Origin: Nephrocerus scutellatus
Taxonomy: Eukaryota; Arthropoda; Insecta; Diptera; Pipunculidae
Assembly: GCA_947095585.1 (NCBI GenBank)
Contig: OX352761.1
Span: 110,595,890-110,659,889, forward strand
DNA: 64,000 nt
Direction of reading: 5' to 3'
Part shown: piece by piece, positions 33,560 through 43,495 of the stretch
Numbering within the stretch: position 1 is the stretch's first letter
How the letters are laid out: every line of letters begins with the position of its first letter
The notes under the pieces: generated by a model
The model's database searches: none
Told to the model about the DNA's origin: nothing
The model's input: the letters and a program-made list of their open reading frames with translations, nothing else
Made by a program: the position numbers and the translations under genes

Positions 33560-36064
33560 TCTAATTTGTCCAAGAGGTTAGAAGAGACCACATTGGTGGA
33601 CCTCGGAGCTGGGGATTATTAGGAACAGCTGCAGAAAGCTATTCAACGTAGCTAAGGGTACTAGATTAGATTAGCAACTGACTGGGATGCTTACAAACCA
33701 TCCCTCAAAGTTTATAAAAAAGAATTAAGGACAGTCAAGCGCTCTTTTTGGAGACTCTTCGGTGGTAAAATAAAAGAATCTTCTTAGTCATCTAGGGTAA
33801 GAAAAATCCTCGCTACCAATCCAATAATGCCGAGCTGCCTGAAAAAACTAAATGGCTCCTGGACTGCCTAAAGCGAAGAATTGCTCACTCTGCTTTTAGA
33901 TACCCACTCCACGGGCAGCTCCCATGTTTCAAGTAATGTCAGCCTTGATAGGGTAGACACTCGTACAATCCTCTACACAAATCTGTAGGACCTGACGGCA
34001 TAATTGCAGCCGAGCTGCAAAGGACTTCGGATATTATCCTACCTTTGCTAGAAAGAATTCTAAAGGGTTGTAGATTCCAGTTTTATGGAGAGAAGTAAAC
34101 GTGGTTTTCATATCCAAAGCCGGCAAATGTTCGCATTTTAGTCCAAAGGATCTCAGACCAATCAATCTATCATAATTCCTGTTAAAGAAACTGGAAAGAC
34201 TGATTGATATCTACATACGCACTCGTATTGACAAGAGATTCCTGTCTACAAATCAGCACGCGTTTTGCAAAGGCAAGTCTGTAGAAACAGCACTACACAC
34301 ACTGGTACGTTCTATTGAACATTCCCTTGACTACAAGGAGTACACAATGATAGTCTTTCTAGACATTGAATGAGCTTTCAAGAACGTCAATACATCTGCG
34401 ATTACGCATGCACTGTCGACTATGAGGGGGGATGACTCGCTTGCCGAATTGATTAATCTTCTGCTCACAAGTCGGATTATTAATTTAAAACTGGGCGTAT
34501 CGTCTATCAGAAGAGGAACTACACAAGGTGGAGTCCTGTCCCCCCTTCTATGTAACTTAGCGGTGAATAAGCTGCTGGTATGCCTAATAGGTAAGGGCTG
34601 CAGAGTAATCGCTTATGCGGCGGATGACGTTGCTATTGCTGTCTCAGGAAAATACCCGAATACCTAAAAGGAACTCCTGCAAAATGTTCTGAGCTGAACT
34701 GAGCTTGTCCTAAACAACAGGAAATATAAAGTCCCACATATGAACCCTCCTTTAATAAAAGGTATAAGCTTAAAGCCAAATATTCGGGGGCCTTATTTTG
34801 GACAGAAATCTAAGCTGAAAACCAAACATACAAGAAAGAGTTCGTAAAGCCCTTCTCCTGCAAAAAAGCCATTGGTAGCAAATGGGGTCTTCAACCCCAT
34901 AACTCATTGACTGTATACGGCCGTAGTAAGACCTACTATTCTATACGGACTGCCCTAAATAAGAAAGTAAACCTTAAAAAATTAAGCAAAGTCCGGCGGA
35001 GCTTTTCGTAAAACTACTTCCGCCGCATTGGACATTCTGTTCGACCTTACACCACTTGACATTTACAGCAGGCAAGTAGCTGCTAGGTCGGCTATTATCC
35101 TTAATGCTATCTCCCAGTGGACTAGAAATGAAATCGGTCACTCCTCTATCCTGAATTTAGTCAGGATCACAGCCATCATTCCGCAACTCCATTTCAACAA
35201 AAACTTCCAGGTCACCATCCACATCATTCTGGGTAGAAGACGCTTACATTAAAGATTCACACATTCATTTTTACACAGATGGGTCAAAAGCTGATGACGG
35301 AATGTTTTTCAAAAAAGCTAAATCTTAATCTCTCTTTCCGTCTTCCAAATCACTGTAGTGTTTTCCTGGCTGAAATTATGGCGATCAAAGAAGCCTTATC
35401 TTGGCTAAAGAGAAACGTCATATCCGCTAAGGATATCCGTATATTCTCGGATAGCCAAGCTGCTGGAATAAGTCTCTACAAATTCAAACCTAGCCCTTTA
35501 CTGCCGATTATCTCATATGGAGATGGCAGAGCAGTTCAATAACCACCTGTGTTGGGTGCCGCGGCACAGAGACATTCCGGGTAACTCTATGTCTGACGAA
35601 CTCGTAAGGAACTACACTACCCTTCTTACCTGATTGTGGTTCTATAGGCATACCAATAGCTACTTGCAAACTCTTGTTAAAGCATGATGCTATTGAAAAA
35701 ACTAACTGTAGGTGGTCAAACGGTGCAACAAAGCCGATCTGGCCAAAGTTGGCTCCGAAATGCGCGTTTGATGTCTCAAAAAAGATCGCACATCGGTTCT
35801 ATTGTAGATGTCATCACTGAACACTGTCTCATAGGCAAGCATGCAGCAAGACTTCGAGTCTTCTCGAATGATTTCTGCTGAATCTACATGAAAGAGGATG
35901 AGGAGGAGATCATTATCCATTTTCTCTGTACTTGTCCAGCTCTCTCCCACAAACGTAAACTCCATATGGGAGCTTATTCCTACAACGACACAAATGATCT
36001 TATCAACACTGACATTAGCAGTCTCCTACGCTTTCTACGAAGCTCTAATTGGTTCATCGAGTAG
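33560..36064 (+). pseudogene. RNase H-bearing LINE (LOA/I-like), broken (family E)
   Basis: RT and RNase H of one element, in order, with many stops. Linker: PHWWTSELGIIRNSCRKLFN and DWDAYKPSLKVYKKELR. RT: KDLRPINLS, NQHAFCKGKSVETALHTLVR, MIVFLDIE.AFKNVNTSAI, RRGTTQGGVLSPLLCNLAVN, VIAYAADDVAIAVSGKYPNT (an extra Ala before ADD, about 34605-34665), YTAVVRPTILYG. RNase H: FYTDGSKADDG, FRLPNHCSVFLAEIMAIKEA, IRIFSDSQAAGISLY and a WVPRHRDIPGNSMSDEL block (about 35545-35600). A C-terminal HFLCTCPALSHKR and LLRFLRSSNWFIE end at the TAG at about 36064. The order EN-RT-RNase H is typical of LOA and I clades; exact clade not certain. Confidence 0.87.
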
Positions 36065-36954
36065 GCCAAGGTAGCTTAGAAGGAACAGTATTTTTGTCAT
36101 ACGATTAAAACAGCTTTTGTCAACATAAGGATTCTTTTTTTTTACAAATTCAATACGTTAAACCAGCTAACGTTGGTATTTAAGTTAGTTTGCAAGTTAA
36201 ATTTTTAGCCAATTTATGATTTATGAAAATGAATCAAACAAAAGCTATTTTTTAAAAAATGCTAAATTTGTCAAAGCAACTTAAGTAAGCTTTTATGTAT
36301 TTTTTGATAAGTTTGTTGTTTCTCTACGTAGAAACGCGAGATTCAGATAAAAAAAAGTTTTTAAAATTTCAAGATGAATAGCGAATAAACTCGATTTTTG
36401 CTAAAGTCGACACAAGATACTTCAACTTATTGCCACAGACATAAGGATACATTAATTTTGTTTCTGTTTGTTTAATAGTTCGATCAATTAAGAGGCACAC
36501 GAATAATTCATCTGTCGCGTGACACATGTTTTGTAATTAATAAAATTCCATCAACCACAAGCGATGCACTAAAGCGTACAAACGTACGTTTTGGCGAAAG
36601 GAGTGTTTTTCGATTTAAACAAAATCATCCGATGGTTGATGGTATCGCAAAATGAGAATACATTACACCTTGGATCTTGGTAACTTGGTCTATGTTATGT
36701 AAGTCTATGTGGTCGAATTCACTTTTGATTCTTGCAAAATCGTTCTAACATAAATAAACAAAAAACCGTGAACTACACTGCATTTACGGAACAACGTAAA
36801 ACTGTTTTGTAAACAAACCAACAGAACTGAAAATCAGGCAAAATAGATTTACAGAAGGAAAAACATCTTTCTTGTTACCTATGTGATTTATTTTTTATTT
36901 TTAACATAACCAGTACTGCAATATTTTTTTTATAATTCGCTATATGATTGGCAC
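36065..36954. other. Stretch without recognised gene
   Basis: AT-rich sequence, possibly including the 3' untranslated tail of the preceding LINE. No coding, RNA or repeat signal recognised. Confidence 0.4.
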
Positions 36955-38066
36955 AGCGTATGCGCTATGGAAAAGGAGGAGAAAAGAGGAGATGTCTATG
37001 AGCTTGTGTTTTGAATGCCTGTGGATCATAGTGATATGGGAAGACAGAGCTTGGCAGAGCATTACACATACGTGTTGTACGGCTGAAGAACGAATCCCTG
37101 AACTTGTGTATTGGAATATTGGATTTCGGAAGCGCTAAAATTCTACTCGATTGTTTTCTCCCCATTGTATTATGCTGTCCGGGTCAGAATTAAACGTGCT
37201 TAACATACGTAGCTGTCTTGAGTTCGACATGAGAAGGCGAGGGACGTTCCTTAAACTTATATGAGAAGCTGAGAGTGCTGTCGTCAGCGAAAGAGTAAAT
37301 TGGATTAGAAGTCACAGATAAGAGATCATTAATAAAAATGAGAAAGAGTGTCGGGGACAAAACAGAGCCCTGAGGAATGCCAGCATTTAAGTAATGCACT
37401 TTAGACTTGAAACCGTTCAATGCGCTCCAAAAGATAGCTTCTAATCCAGTGAAGTAGTTTATCATCGACTCCATAAGCACGCATTTTGGACAAAAGAGCT
37501 TGATGCCAAACTCTGTCAAATGCCTTAGAAATATCAAGTCCAGCAGCTTCGCTTTCTCCAAATTGATGCAATTGATAATATGTTCGGTGAGATATACCAT
37601 CAAATCACCAGTAGAACGTTGCCCAAGAAATCCATACTGCCGGTCACTAAGGATTTCGTTGGTTTCAAGATATTTATTGAGCGGAAAATTGATCAGCGTT
37701 TCCATAACCTTGGAAAGTGCTATGGGTCGGTACGTAGAAGTAGACGACGGCTCGCCTTTTTTTGGGTATGGGCTGGATAAAGGCTGTTTTCCAACTTCTC
37801 GGGAAGAGTCCAGAAGAATAGGATAGATGGAAAAGCTTACGCAATGGTAATGCCGGCTTAGAAGAACACCTCTTCAGAGCTAATAAGGAAATACCAACAA
37901 CTGACAACTGGAATGTCATTATAAATGAGCGTTGGAGTCGACGACGAGGCTATATTTTTGATTCTTTTCACGAATGACCAAAAATGTTTACTACCTTTGG
38001 GACATTGTAGTATTTTTTACCTAATTTTTTGGTCGTAGGCGAATTTGACTCGCCGAAGCAATCATT
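36955..38066 (-). pseudogene. CR1-like LINE reverse transcriptase (family A, copy 3)
   Basis: Minus strand, longest RT coverage of family A. Reading from 38066 down: linker shared with copy 2; LFPRSWKTAFIQPIPKK; ETNEILSDRQYGFLGQRSTG (about 37640-37670); a palm decayed at KAFDRVWH; NAGIPQGSVLSPTLFLIFIN (about 37330-37390) and the intact catalytic box SFADDSTLSFSYKF (about 37255-37300). An internal deletion joins this to the C-terminal RDSFFSRTTRMCNALPSSVF (about 37040-37100) and AFKTQAHRHLLFS. A 171-codon frame (37190-37705) and two shorter ones survive. Confidence 0.87.
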
Positions 38067-38105
38067 TCTGGACCGAACCCCGGTTTAAGAGTCAAATATG
38101 ATGAT
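38067..38105 (+). repeat. Family B LINE 3' tail remnant
   Basis: GGACCGAACCCCGGTTTAAG, AGTCAAATATGATGATGG: only the last about 40 bases of family B, with the hairpin and (GAT)n tail. Extremely 5'-truncated insertion directly beside family A copy 3. Confidence 0.6.
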
Positions 38106-40519
38106 GGTTGAGCAAGCAATGCTCATGCTGCTTAATCATTATTGGTTTACCATTCAATTCAGGGGGTAAATACTTAACAACAATGGAAACCTTTTAAGTA
38201 CTTGTAATGTTGTAATAGTGACAGACTTTTAGGCTTTTAGGAACTTAGGTTCACGCCAATCCAGACATCGGAGGTCCCGGTTGCATCGGAACGAAAAATG
38301 GCCGTTGAAGAAGTAAAAAAAAAATGCAATAAAGCAAAACAAACTTTATGTCCGTAATGTGCGTGTAATTAAAAATCGGCGCGTGTTTACGGCGAAATTT
38401 TGGACACATTACGAGTAAATCGGCACAGTACGGCACATTTCGGACACATTACGACCAAATTTCAGCATATTTCGGACACATTGTCATTTCAGCCCATTTT
38501 CTTGTTCGCAGCTAAAAGTGAAAGCTAATTTCGTGTCAAAATACTGAGAATTTTTCTTTACTCACATGTCACATATAATAGCAAATAGAAAATATAACGT
38601 ATGTATGTGTATATGTAGAAGAAACACATTTAAACATTGAATATTTTTACGAATTACGAACACAAAGAAACATTTTTGGCACCGTGTTTCAAACGGATGG
38701 TATGAACTAATTGCCGAGTAAAGTACCCAGTATTAGTGTAATGGGAGTATTAGTGTAATGGGAAAATTAAGAAAATGCAATAAATATATATAAACAAATG
38801 ACACAATGTTTCGAAAACGATTTATAAAAAAAGAACAGAAAAATGTTTCTTAATTCATTTTAATTGTCACATTTGCCGCACTGTGCACTTAGTGCTGATT
38901 ACACAAAAGGCCCAACCAGTCAGCCAAGCGGCGATCATTACTGCAGTTTTCGTGAGAAACTGAAAATTTTAGTTTCCATTGGGTACCAGTTGAATTTCAT
39001 TTCAACTCGAAATCTATTGAGGAGGTCAATTTTGAAAGTAAAACCAAGATCATGCAGCGGTCTGGATACATAGCTTGTGGATTGCTGCACCTGATAATTG
39101 ATTCACTTGGATTACGCGCGCAACCACAATACTTGTTGTCACATCGACTGACTGGTGTTTTTGCTTTCATCAACAAATATATGTATGTGTGGAAAAAGGA
39201 ATTGACCAATCTATATAACACTCAATTGAATTATTGCACTCGAAATTGACCCAAATAAAATTAACTTCGTTAGCTTTTCGATTTTAATTGCTCTAATTCG
39301 TTTTTGATGCGATGTCATGCTGATTTTATATACGTCAGTTGTGACTCAAGCAAAGAAAATTAATTAAATTACTGTAAAGTGGTATAAAGTTTAAATGTTG
39401 TATACATAATGTGTAGCTTGTAGCTAACAAGATATATGGGTAATCAGAATGATTTCCTTCCATAACTATGATGATGTTGAATGATCGAAGCCGGATATAG
39501 AGCAGAATAAAAATCTCGTTATTTATAAGGATACTGGGTCACCATTTGGCATCATCTTCATCATCATTTAACATCACTAACACCCAACAACTTTTCCAAC
39601 AAGATCTATGTAGATAGTGAATGTATCTATCAACGTACAAGTGCTATCTATCTATTTCACAATTTAGATAATCAAGCTTGCAAAACAAGTGCTTGATATC
39701 TGCGGAGATTGAAACTTAACATTGGTCTAATAGCGATGTGTAAATAAAAATTGTGATGGCTGCGAGAAATAAACCACATCGCGTAGAGGAGATAAGATTC
39801 CCGGTTACTACTCGTACTATATACGTATCTGTTCTATTTGATTTTTGTTGCTGTTGTTGTTGATCGCTTTTAAATCAACGAGAACTAGCGCAAATATCTG
39901 TTGAAAAACAGCGGACAAACATACGGCTAGAGTGAGTGATTAGGAGGAGCTTAGTGAGTGGCATACTATGTGACATTTATAGGATTGTTAAAGGCGTGAT
40001 GTCACACATCATATAAATGGTGACAAATAAAGATATAAAATGCATTTCTGCTTAACACATTTGAAGTATGTAATTCTTTGTCTCTCTTCGTAATTTTATG
40101 TCGTGTCAAAGCCAAAATTGGGAAACATTTAATCAGACGTTGGATTTTATTACTCCTCACATTTATGTTATGCGGAATATTGAATATTTTCTTCGCATTT
40201 TACAAAAGTAAAAGTTGATGTTTTATGCGCAAAATTTACGATGTCAAGAATCAACTAAAAGGGGACCGAAAATGGTTTAAAAATGGAACGCTCTGTGGCA
40301 TAAACTGTCAAACGGCATTAGTGTAATTTGCGCATGCTATTAAACAAGAAGTATTCCAGCGTATATTTTAAAAATTCTATTCCAAGTGTTCTGACAGGCA
40401 CTTCATTCCTTCTATTCTGTATTACAATGGGAAAACGATTCCGAATACACTAAACTTCAATTTTATGAATTAGCGTATCCAAACTTTGCCGAAGTCTTTG
40501 TAAACATACACTAGACAGG
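38106..40519. other. Long stretch without recognised gene
   Basis: AT-rich. About 38370-38490 has several CGGACACATT/CGGCACATT repeats. Frames of 65-74 codons at 38864-39249 (both strands) lack motifs. A (TTG)n-like run lies at about 39845-39862. Could be host intergenic or intronic DNA. Confidence 0.4.
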
Positions 40520-41540
40520 CAAGTGCATATTCTTCTCATCATTCAGATGCCAATGCCAAATGCTAATCGATTTGGTTATAGCGTGCGTGCACTTTTGAAA
40601 ATTATTCTTCGTAAAAATATATTTGTTGTTGTTATAAACAAGGTCCTTAGGACACTTGAGATGGACAGGACGAAGGCTGTTGCGTATGCAAACGACGTGA
40701 TGATACTTGTGTCAGGACAGTACCATTCCGTGATAAGTGAGGTCATGGAAAGGGTTCTAGGAAAGGTTAGCTCCTGGGCTACCAGTTGTGGCCTAGGGAT
40801 TAACTCTGGAAAAACTGATATGGTGCTTTTCACCTCTAAGTCCAAAATACCGGACTTTGTCCTGCCCAAGCCAGAGACTTACGCTTGCCTTAGACTCAAA
40901 ATAGGCGTAATTCTATACAGGAAACTCAGCTGGAAGTTGAGCATAGAATTTAGGGCGAAGAAAGCTTGCACTAGTATCTTCCAGGTAGAAATCTTAGCAA
41001 TAAGTGAGGCGTGCAGGCCCCTATCTCAAAATACCGCAATAGCGGGCAAGGTTGGCATATGTGTAGACAGCCAATCTGCCATTATTGCGACAAACAACCA
41101 TTTTAAGCTCATCAAGCAGTCCCAGGCCGAACTTGACTCTTGATTGGGTGCCGGGGCACAGCGACATTGACGGCAATGAGAAGGCGGACGTACTAGCGAA
41201 GAGGGGTGTCCTACGCTGAGACAGTCAGTCCTCTGACCTCCGTTAGGGAACGTATTCTCTCCTTCGTTACCACCGAAGCACAGCTTAGATATCCGGCCCT
41301 TGCGGCTCCTCGTATCGGCAAACTAAGTAATCCCTTCTTATTTTCTGACCTGAAGGAGCTTTCAGAGTACGGCATCACAGATCTGATATCGTACCTTAAT
41401 GCTACTTGTTGGATATAAATACACACAACCATTTTTCGTTGCATAGGGTCTCCTGAGAACTGTGGTAGCAAACCGGCGCTCTATAGCGCTAGTTGAGGAC
41501 CTCGCCAAGTCACCAAGGACCGCCACTCTACCTACCTACC
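40520..41540 (+). pseudogene. RNase H-bearing LINE fragment (family F)
   Basis: A 206-codon frame (40523-41143) carries RT palm and thumb: AVAYANDVMILVSGQYHSVI (catalytic YADD changed to YAND), SWATSCGLGINSGKTDMVLF, LKIGVILYRKLSWKL. An internal deletion fuses it directly to RNase H: FQVEILAISEACRPLSQ and KVGICVDSQSAIIATNNHF. In the next frame follow WVPGHSDIDGNEKADVLAKR (about 41140-41200), then YPALAAPRIGKLSNPFLFSD and LISYLNATCWI. It ends in a (CCTA)n microsatellite, about 41522-41548. LOA/I-like; the fusion and frameshift make it inactive. Confidence 0.85.
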
Positions 41541-41724
41541 TACCTATACTTGTTGAAATTAAAATCATCCTTTACATCTTATATTGGAAGAGTATGTTAT
41601 TAATTATTATAGAAGAGTAAATAAGAGTTGCATTAAAACTGCAAAGAAAAGTAGACTATTCCATTGCGAGCCAATTAAAAGAGCTGAATCTTTTCATATA
41701 ACCGGAAGTCACTTCTCCTTCCAT
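41541..41724. other. Flank between LINE relic and Jockey element
   Basis: AT-rich host sequence. The last bases before the insertion, plus the duplicated 16-mer, form the pre-integration site. Confidence 0.5.
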
Positions 41725-41740
41725 TGTACTCCATCAATCG
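41725..41740 (+). repeat. 5' target-site duplication of Jockey element
   Basis: TGTACTCCATCAATCG, repeated without mismatch at 46687-46702. It defines the left boundary of the LINE insertion. Confidence 0.92.
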
Positions 41741-41962
41741 AGTCATCATCGAGCGCTCAACACGAGCACACGCAGATCACGCATCATATCGTCAAGCTAC
41801 CTGCTACCGATTGAAAAAAAAAACCCAAAACCAAAAGCGAGCATTTCGCTACCTGCTACTTTTTATTTTTTATTATTTCACTAATTATTTTTTAATTTCA
41901 GAAATATTTTTCTTTCATTTCATATATATTTTCAGAATATTCCTTTCGATCAGCCCTATAAA
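41741..41962 (+). promoter_or_regulatory. 5' UTR with probable internal promoter
   Basis: Jockey-type elements are transcribed from an internal RNA polymerase II promoter starting at base +1. Here the element begins AGTCATCATCGAGC (initiator-like TCATC) with AGATC, a DPE-like pentamer, about 27-30 bases downstream. No TATA box. The exact +1 is uncertain; activity is inferred from the family. Confidence 0.4.
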
Positions 41963-43495
41963 ATGGGGAAAAAAGCAAAAAGGAAGGAAAAAGTAAACGA
42001 GGTCTTGTCCTTAATTAAGGAACAAGTAACCAACCATGGTGGGGATTTCCTCTTGTCGTTGTACCGAAGGCTGGATGAAGTGAACCAGCTGTGCGATTCA
42101 GCGACTTCAGAGGAGGAAACCATGAGCGTTGTCGAGGAATCGGATACTGAAGTGCCCGAATCCAGCAGTGGTGGAGAGGATAACTCCAGCGATGAAGACA
42201 GTCGCAAAGCTTGGTCTTCTCCTGAAACCATGCCCGCAAAGGCAAAAAAAAGGAGGTTGTCTGGAAATTCCAGACCATCATCACCACCAACATCATCTTC
42301 TCCTGGAGTGGCTGCTGTTGATAAAAAAATTGCTGTTGATAAAACAGCTTTACCAAAAGAGTCCCAAAAGGTCTCAAATAAGAAGGCACCACCACCAGTC
42401 GCTCCATCAAGCCAAAAATCCCAAACTACGGGACCAACAGCAAAACCTTTTTCCATGCCGCCAATAGTCTGCTTCAGACTAAACGTCGCTGAACTATCAA
42501 AGTTCACGAAGAGCGCCAACATTAGTTGCAGAATTCGCAACATCAACAGCAACAAATCAGTCGTTACGGCCATGAACAGAGATGGCCATCAGCTAATTCG
42601 GTCTTTCCTACAATCGGGAAAGACTGAGTTTAACACTTATACTGCAAAGGAGGACAGGAAAGAAATGTTGGTCCTAAAAGGTATTCACCACTCCTTTGAT
42701 GCTGAAGATGTCAAGGAAGCGTTGACGACAGAGGGTGTCCCTGTACTAGTGGTGAAACCCTTCAAATCTCAAAGGACTGACAAGAAATTTAATCATTTCA
42801 TTGTCGAGTTGGAGAAGAACTGCGATAAAGCGGCAGTTTGCTCAAAAACCCTCCTTTTGAACCAGTTGGTGCATTGGGAAAAACTAAAATCGGCGGGCAT
42901 TACTCAATGCAGAAACTGCCAAAAATTTGGACATGTCGCAAGTAATTGCGGCATGAAATACAGATGCGTCAAGTGCAAAGATGAGCACTTGCCTGGCCAA
43001 TGCCCAAGAAATGCAGACAATATAAAAGACGACAACGTTTTCTGCACAAACTGCCAGAAAAATGGACATCCGGCAAACTATAAAGGATGTCCAAAATATA
43101 AGGAAAAGATGGCTGAAAAGCTTAAAACCGCACAAAAGAAGAAGGAACAACATAAATTCGCCCAGATGTCTGCTTCAAAAGCCATAGTAAAGGGAGTAAG
43201 TTTTGCTAGTATAGCTGCTATGGGGACTTCCAGCAAGCCAGCAACGATCAGCAAGCCTCTAACAAGCAGCCATGCAGCATCAAACAGCAAACCAATAAAA
43301 AAGCCAGCCGTTAAACCTGTACCATCTACCGGAAAAGCCAACATCTTCGACGATACGGAAAGGCTATTTGGAGCTGACCTCTTTACAATTCTACAGAAGG
43401 CAAGAGAAGTCGTGCCTGCTAATTATAGCAGTCTTGATGACAGGTCCAAAACAACCGTTTTGGGTCGACTTATTTGTGAATTATGTTCACAATAA
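41963..43495 (+). CDS. Jockey-type ORF1: Gag-like zinc-knuckle RNA-binding protein
   Basis: 510 aa. In this clade ORF1 forms ribonucleoprotein particles with the element's RNA and directs nuclear localisation. The N-terminus is basic (MGKKAKRKEK), followed by an acidic Ser/Glu-rich stretch (about 45-82), a basic KAKKRR (93-98, possible nuclear signal) and a Pro/Ser/Thr-rich linker to about 165. Residues about 170-300 fit the PRE_C2HC-type domain that precedes the knuckles in Jockey-clade Gags. Three knuckles follow: C316-C319-H324-C329, C335-C338-H342-C347 and C361-C364-H369-C376. The tail is Lys- then Ser/Ala-rich. Start: first ATG of the element in this frame, context AAAATGGGG. It ends 13 nt inside ORF2. 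Uninterrupted. Confidence 0.93.
   Translation: MGKKAKRKEKVNEVLSLIKEQVTNHGGDFLLSLYRRLDEVNQLCDSATSEEETMSVVEESDTEVPESSSGGEDNSSDEDSRKAWSSPETMPAKAKKRRLSGNSRPSSPPTSSSPGVAAVDKKIAVDKTALPKESQKVSNKKAPPPVAPSSQKSQTTGPTAKPFSMPPIVCFRLNVAELSKFTKSANISCRIRNINSNKSVVTAMNRDGHQLIRSFLQSGKTEFNTYTAKEDRKEMLVLKGIHHSFDAEDVKEALTTEGVPVLVVKPFKSQRTDKKFNHFIVELEKNCDKAAVCSKTLLLNQLVHWEKLKSAGITQCRNCQKFGHVASNCGMKYRCVKCKDEHLPGQCPRNADNIKDDNVFCTNCQKNGHPANYKGCPKYKEKMAEKLKTAQKKKEQHKFAQMSASKAIVKGVSFASIAAMGTSSKPATISKPLTSSHAASNSKPIKKPAVKPVPSTGKANIFDDTERLFGADLFTILQKAREVVPANYSSLDDRSKTTVLGRLICELCSQ

Noticed and set aside
41956..43344. Minus-strand open frames of 88-205 codons under Jockey ORF1
   Set aside because: Antisense shadows of a clearly conserved Gag-like frame.
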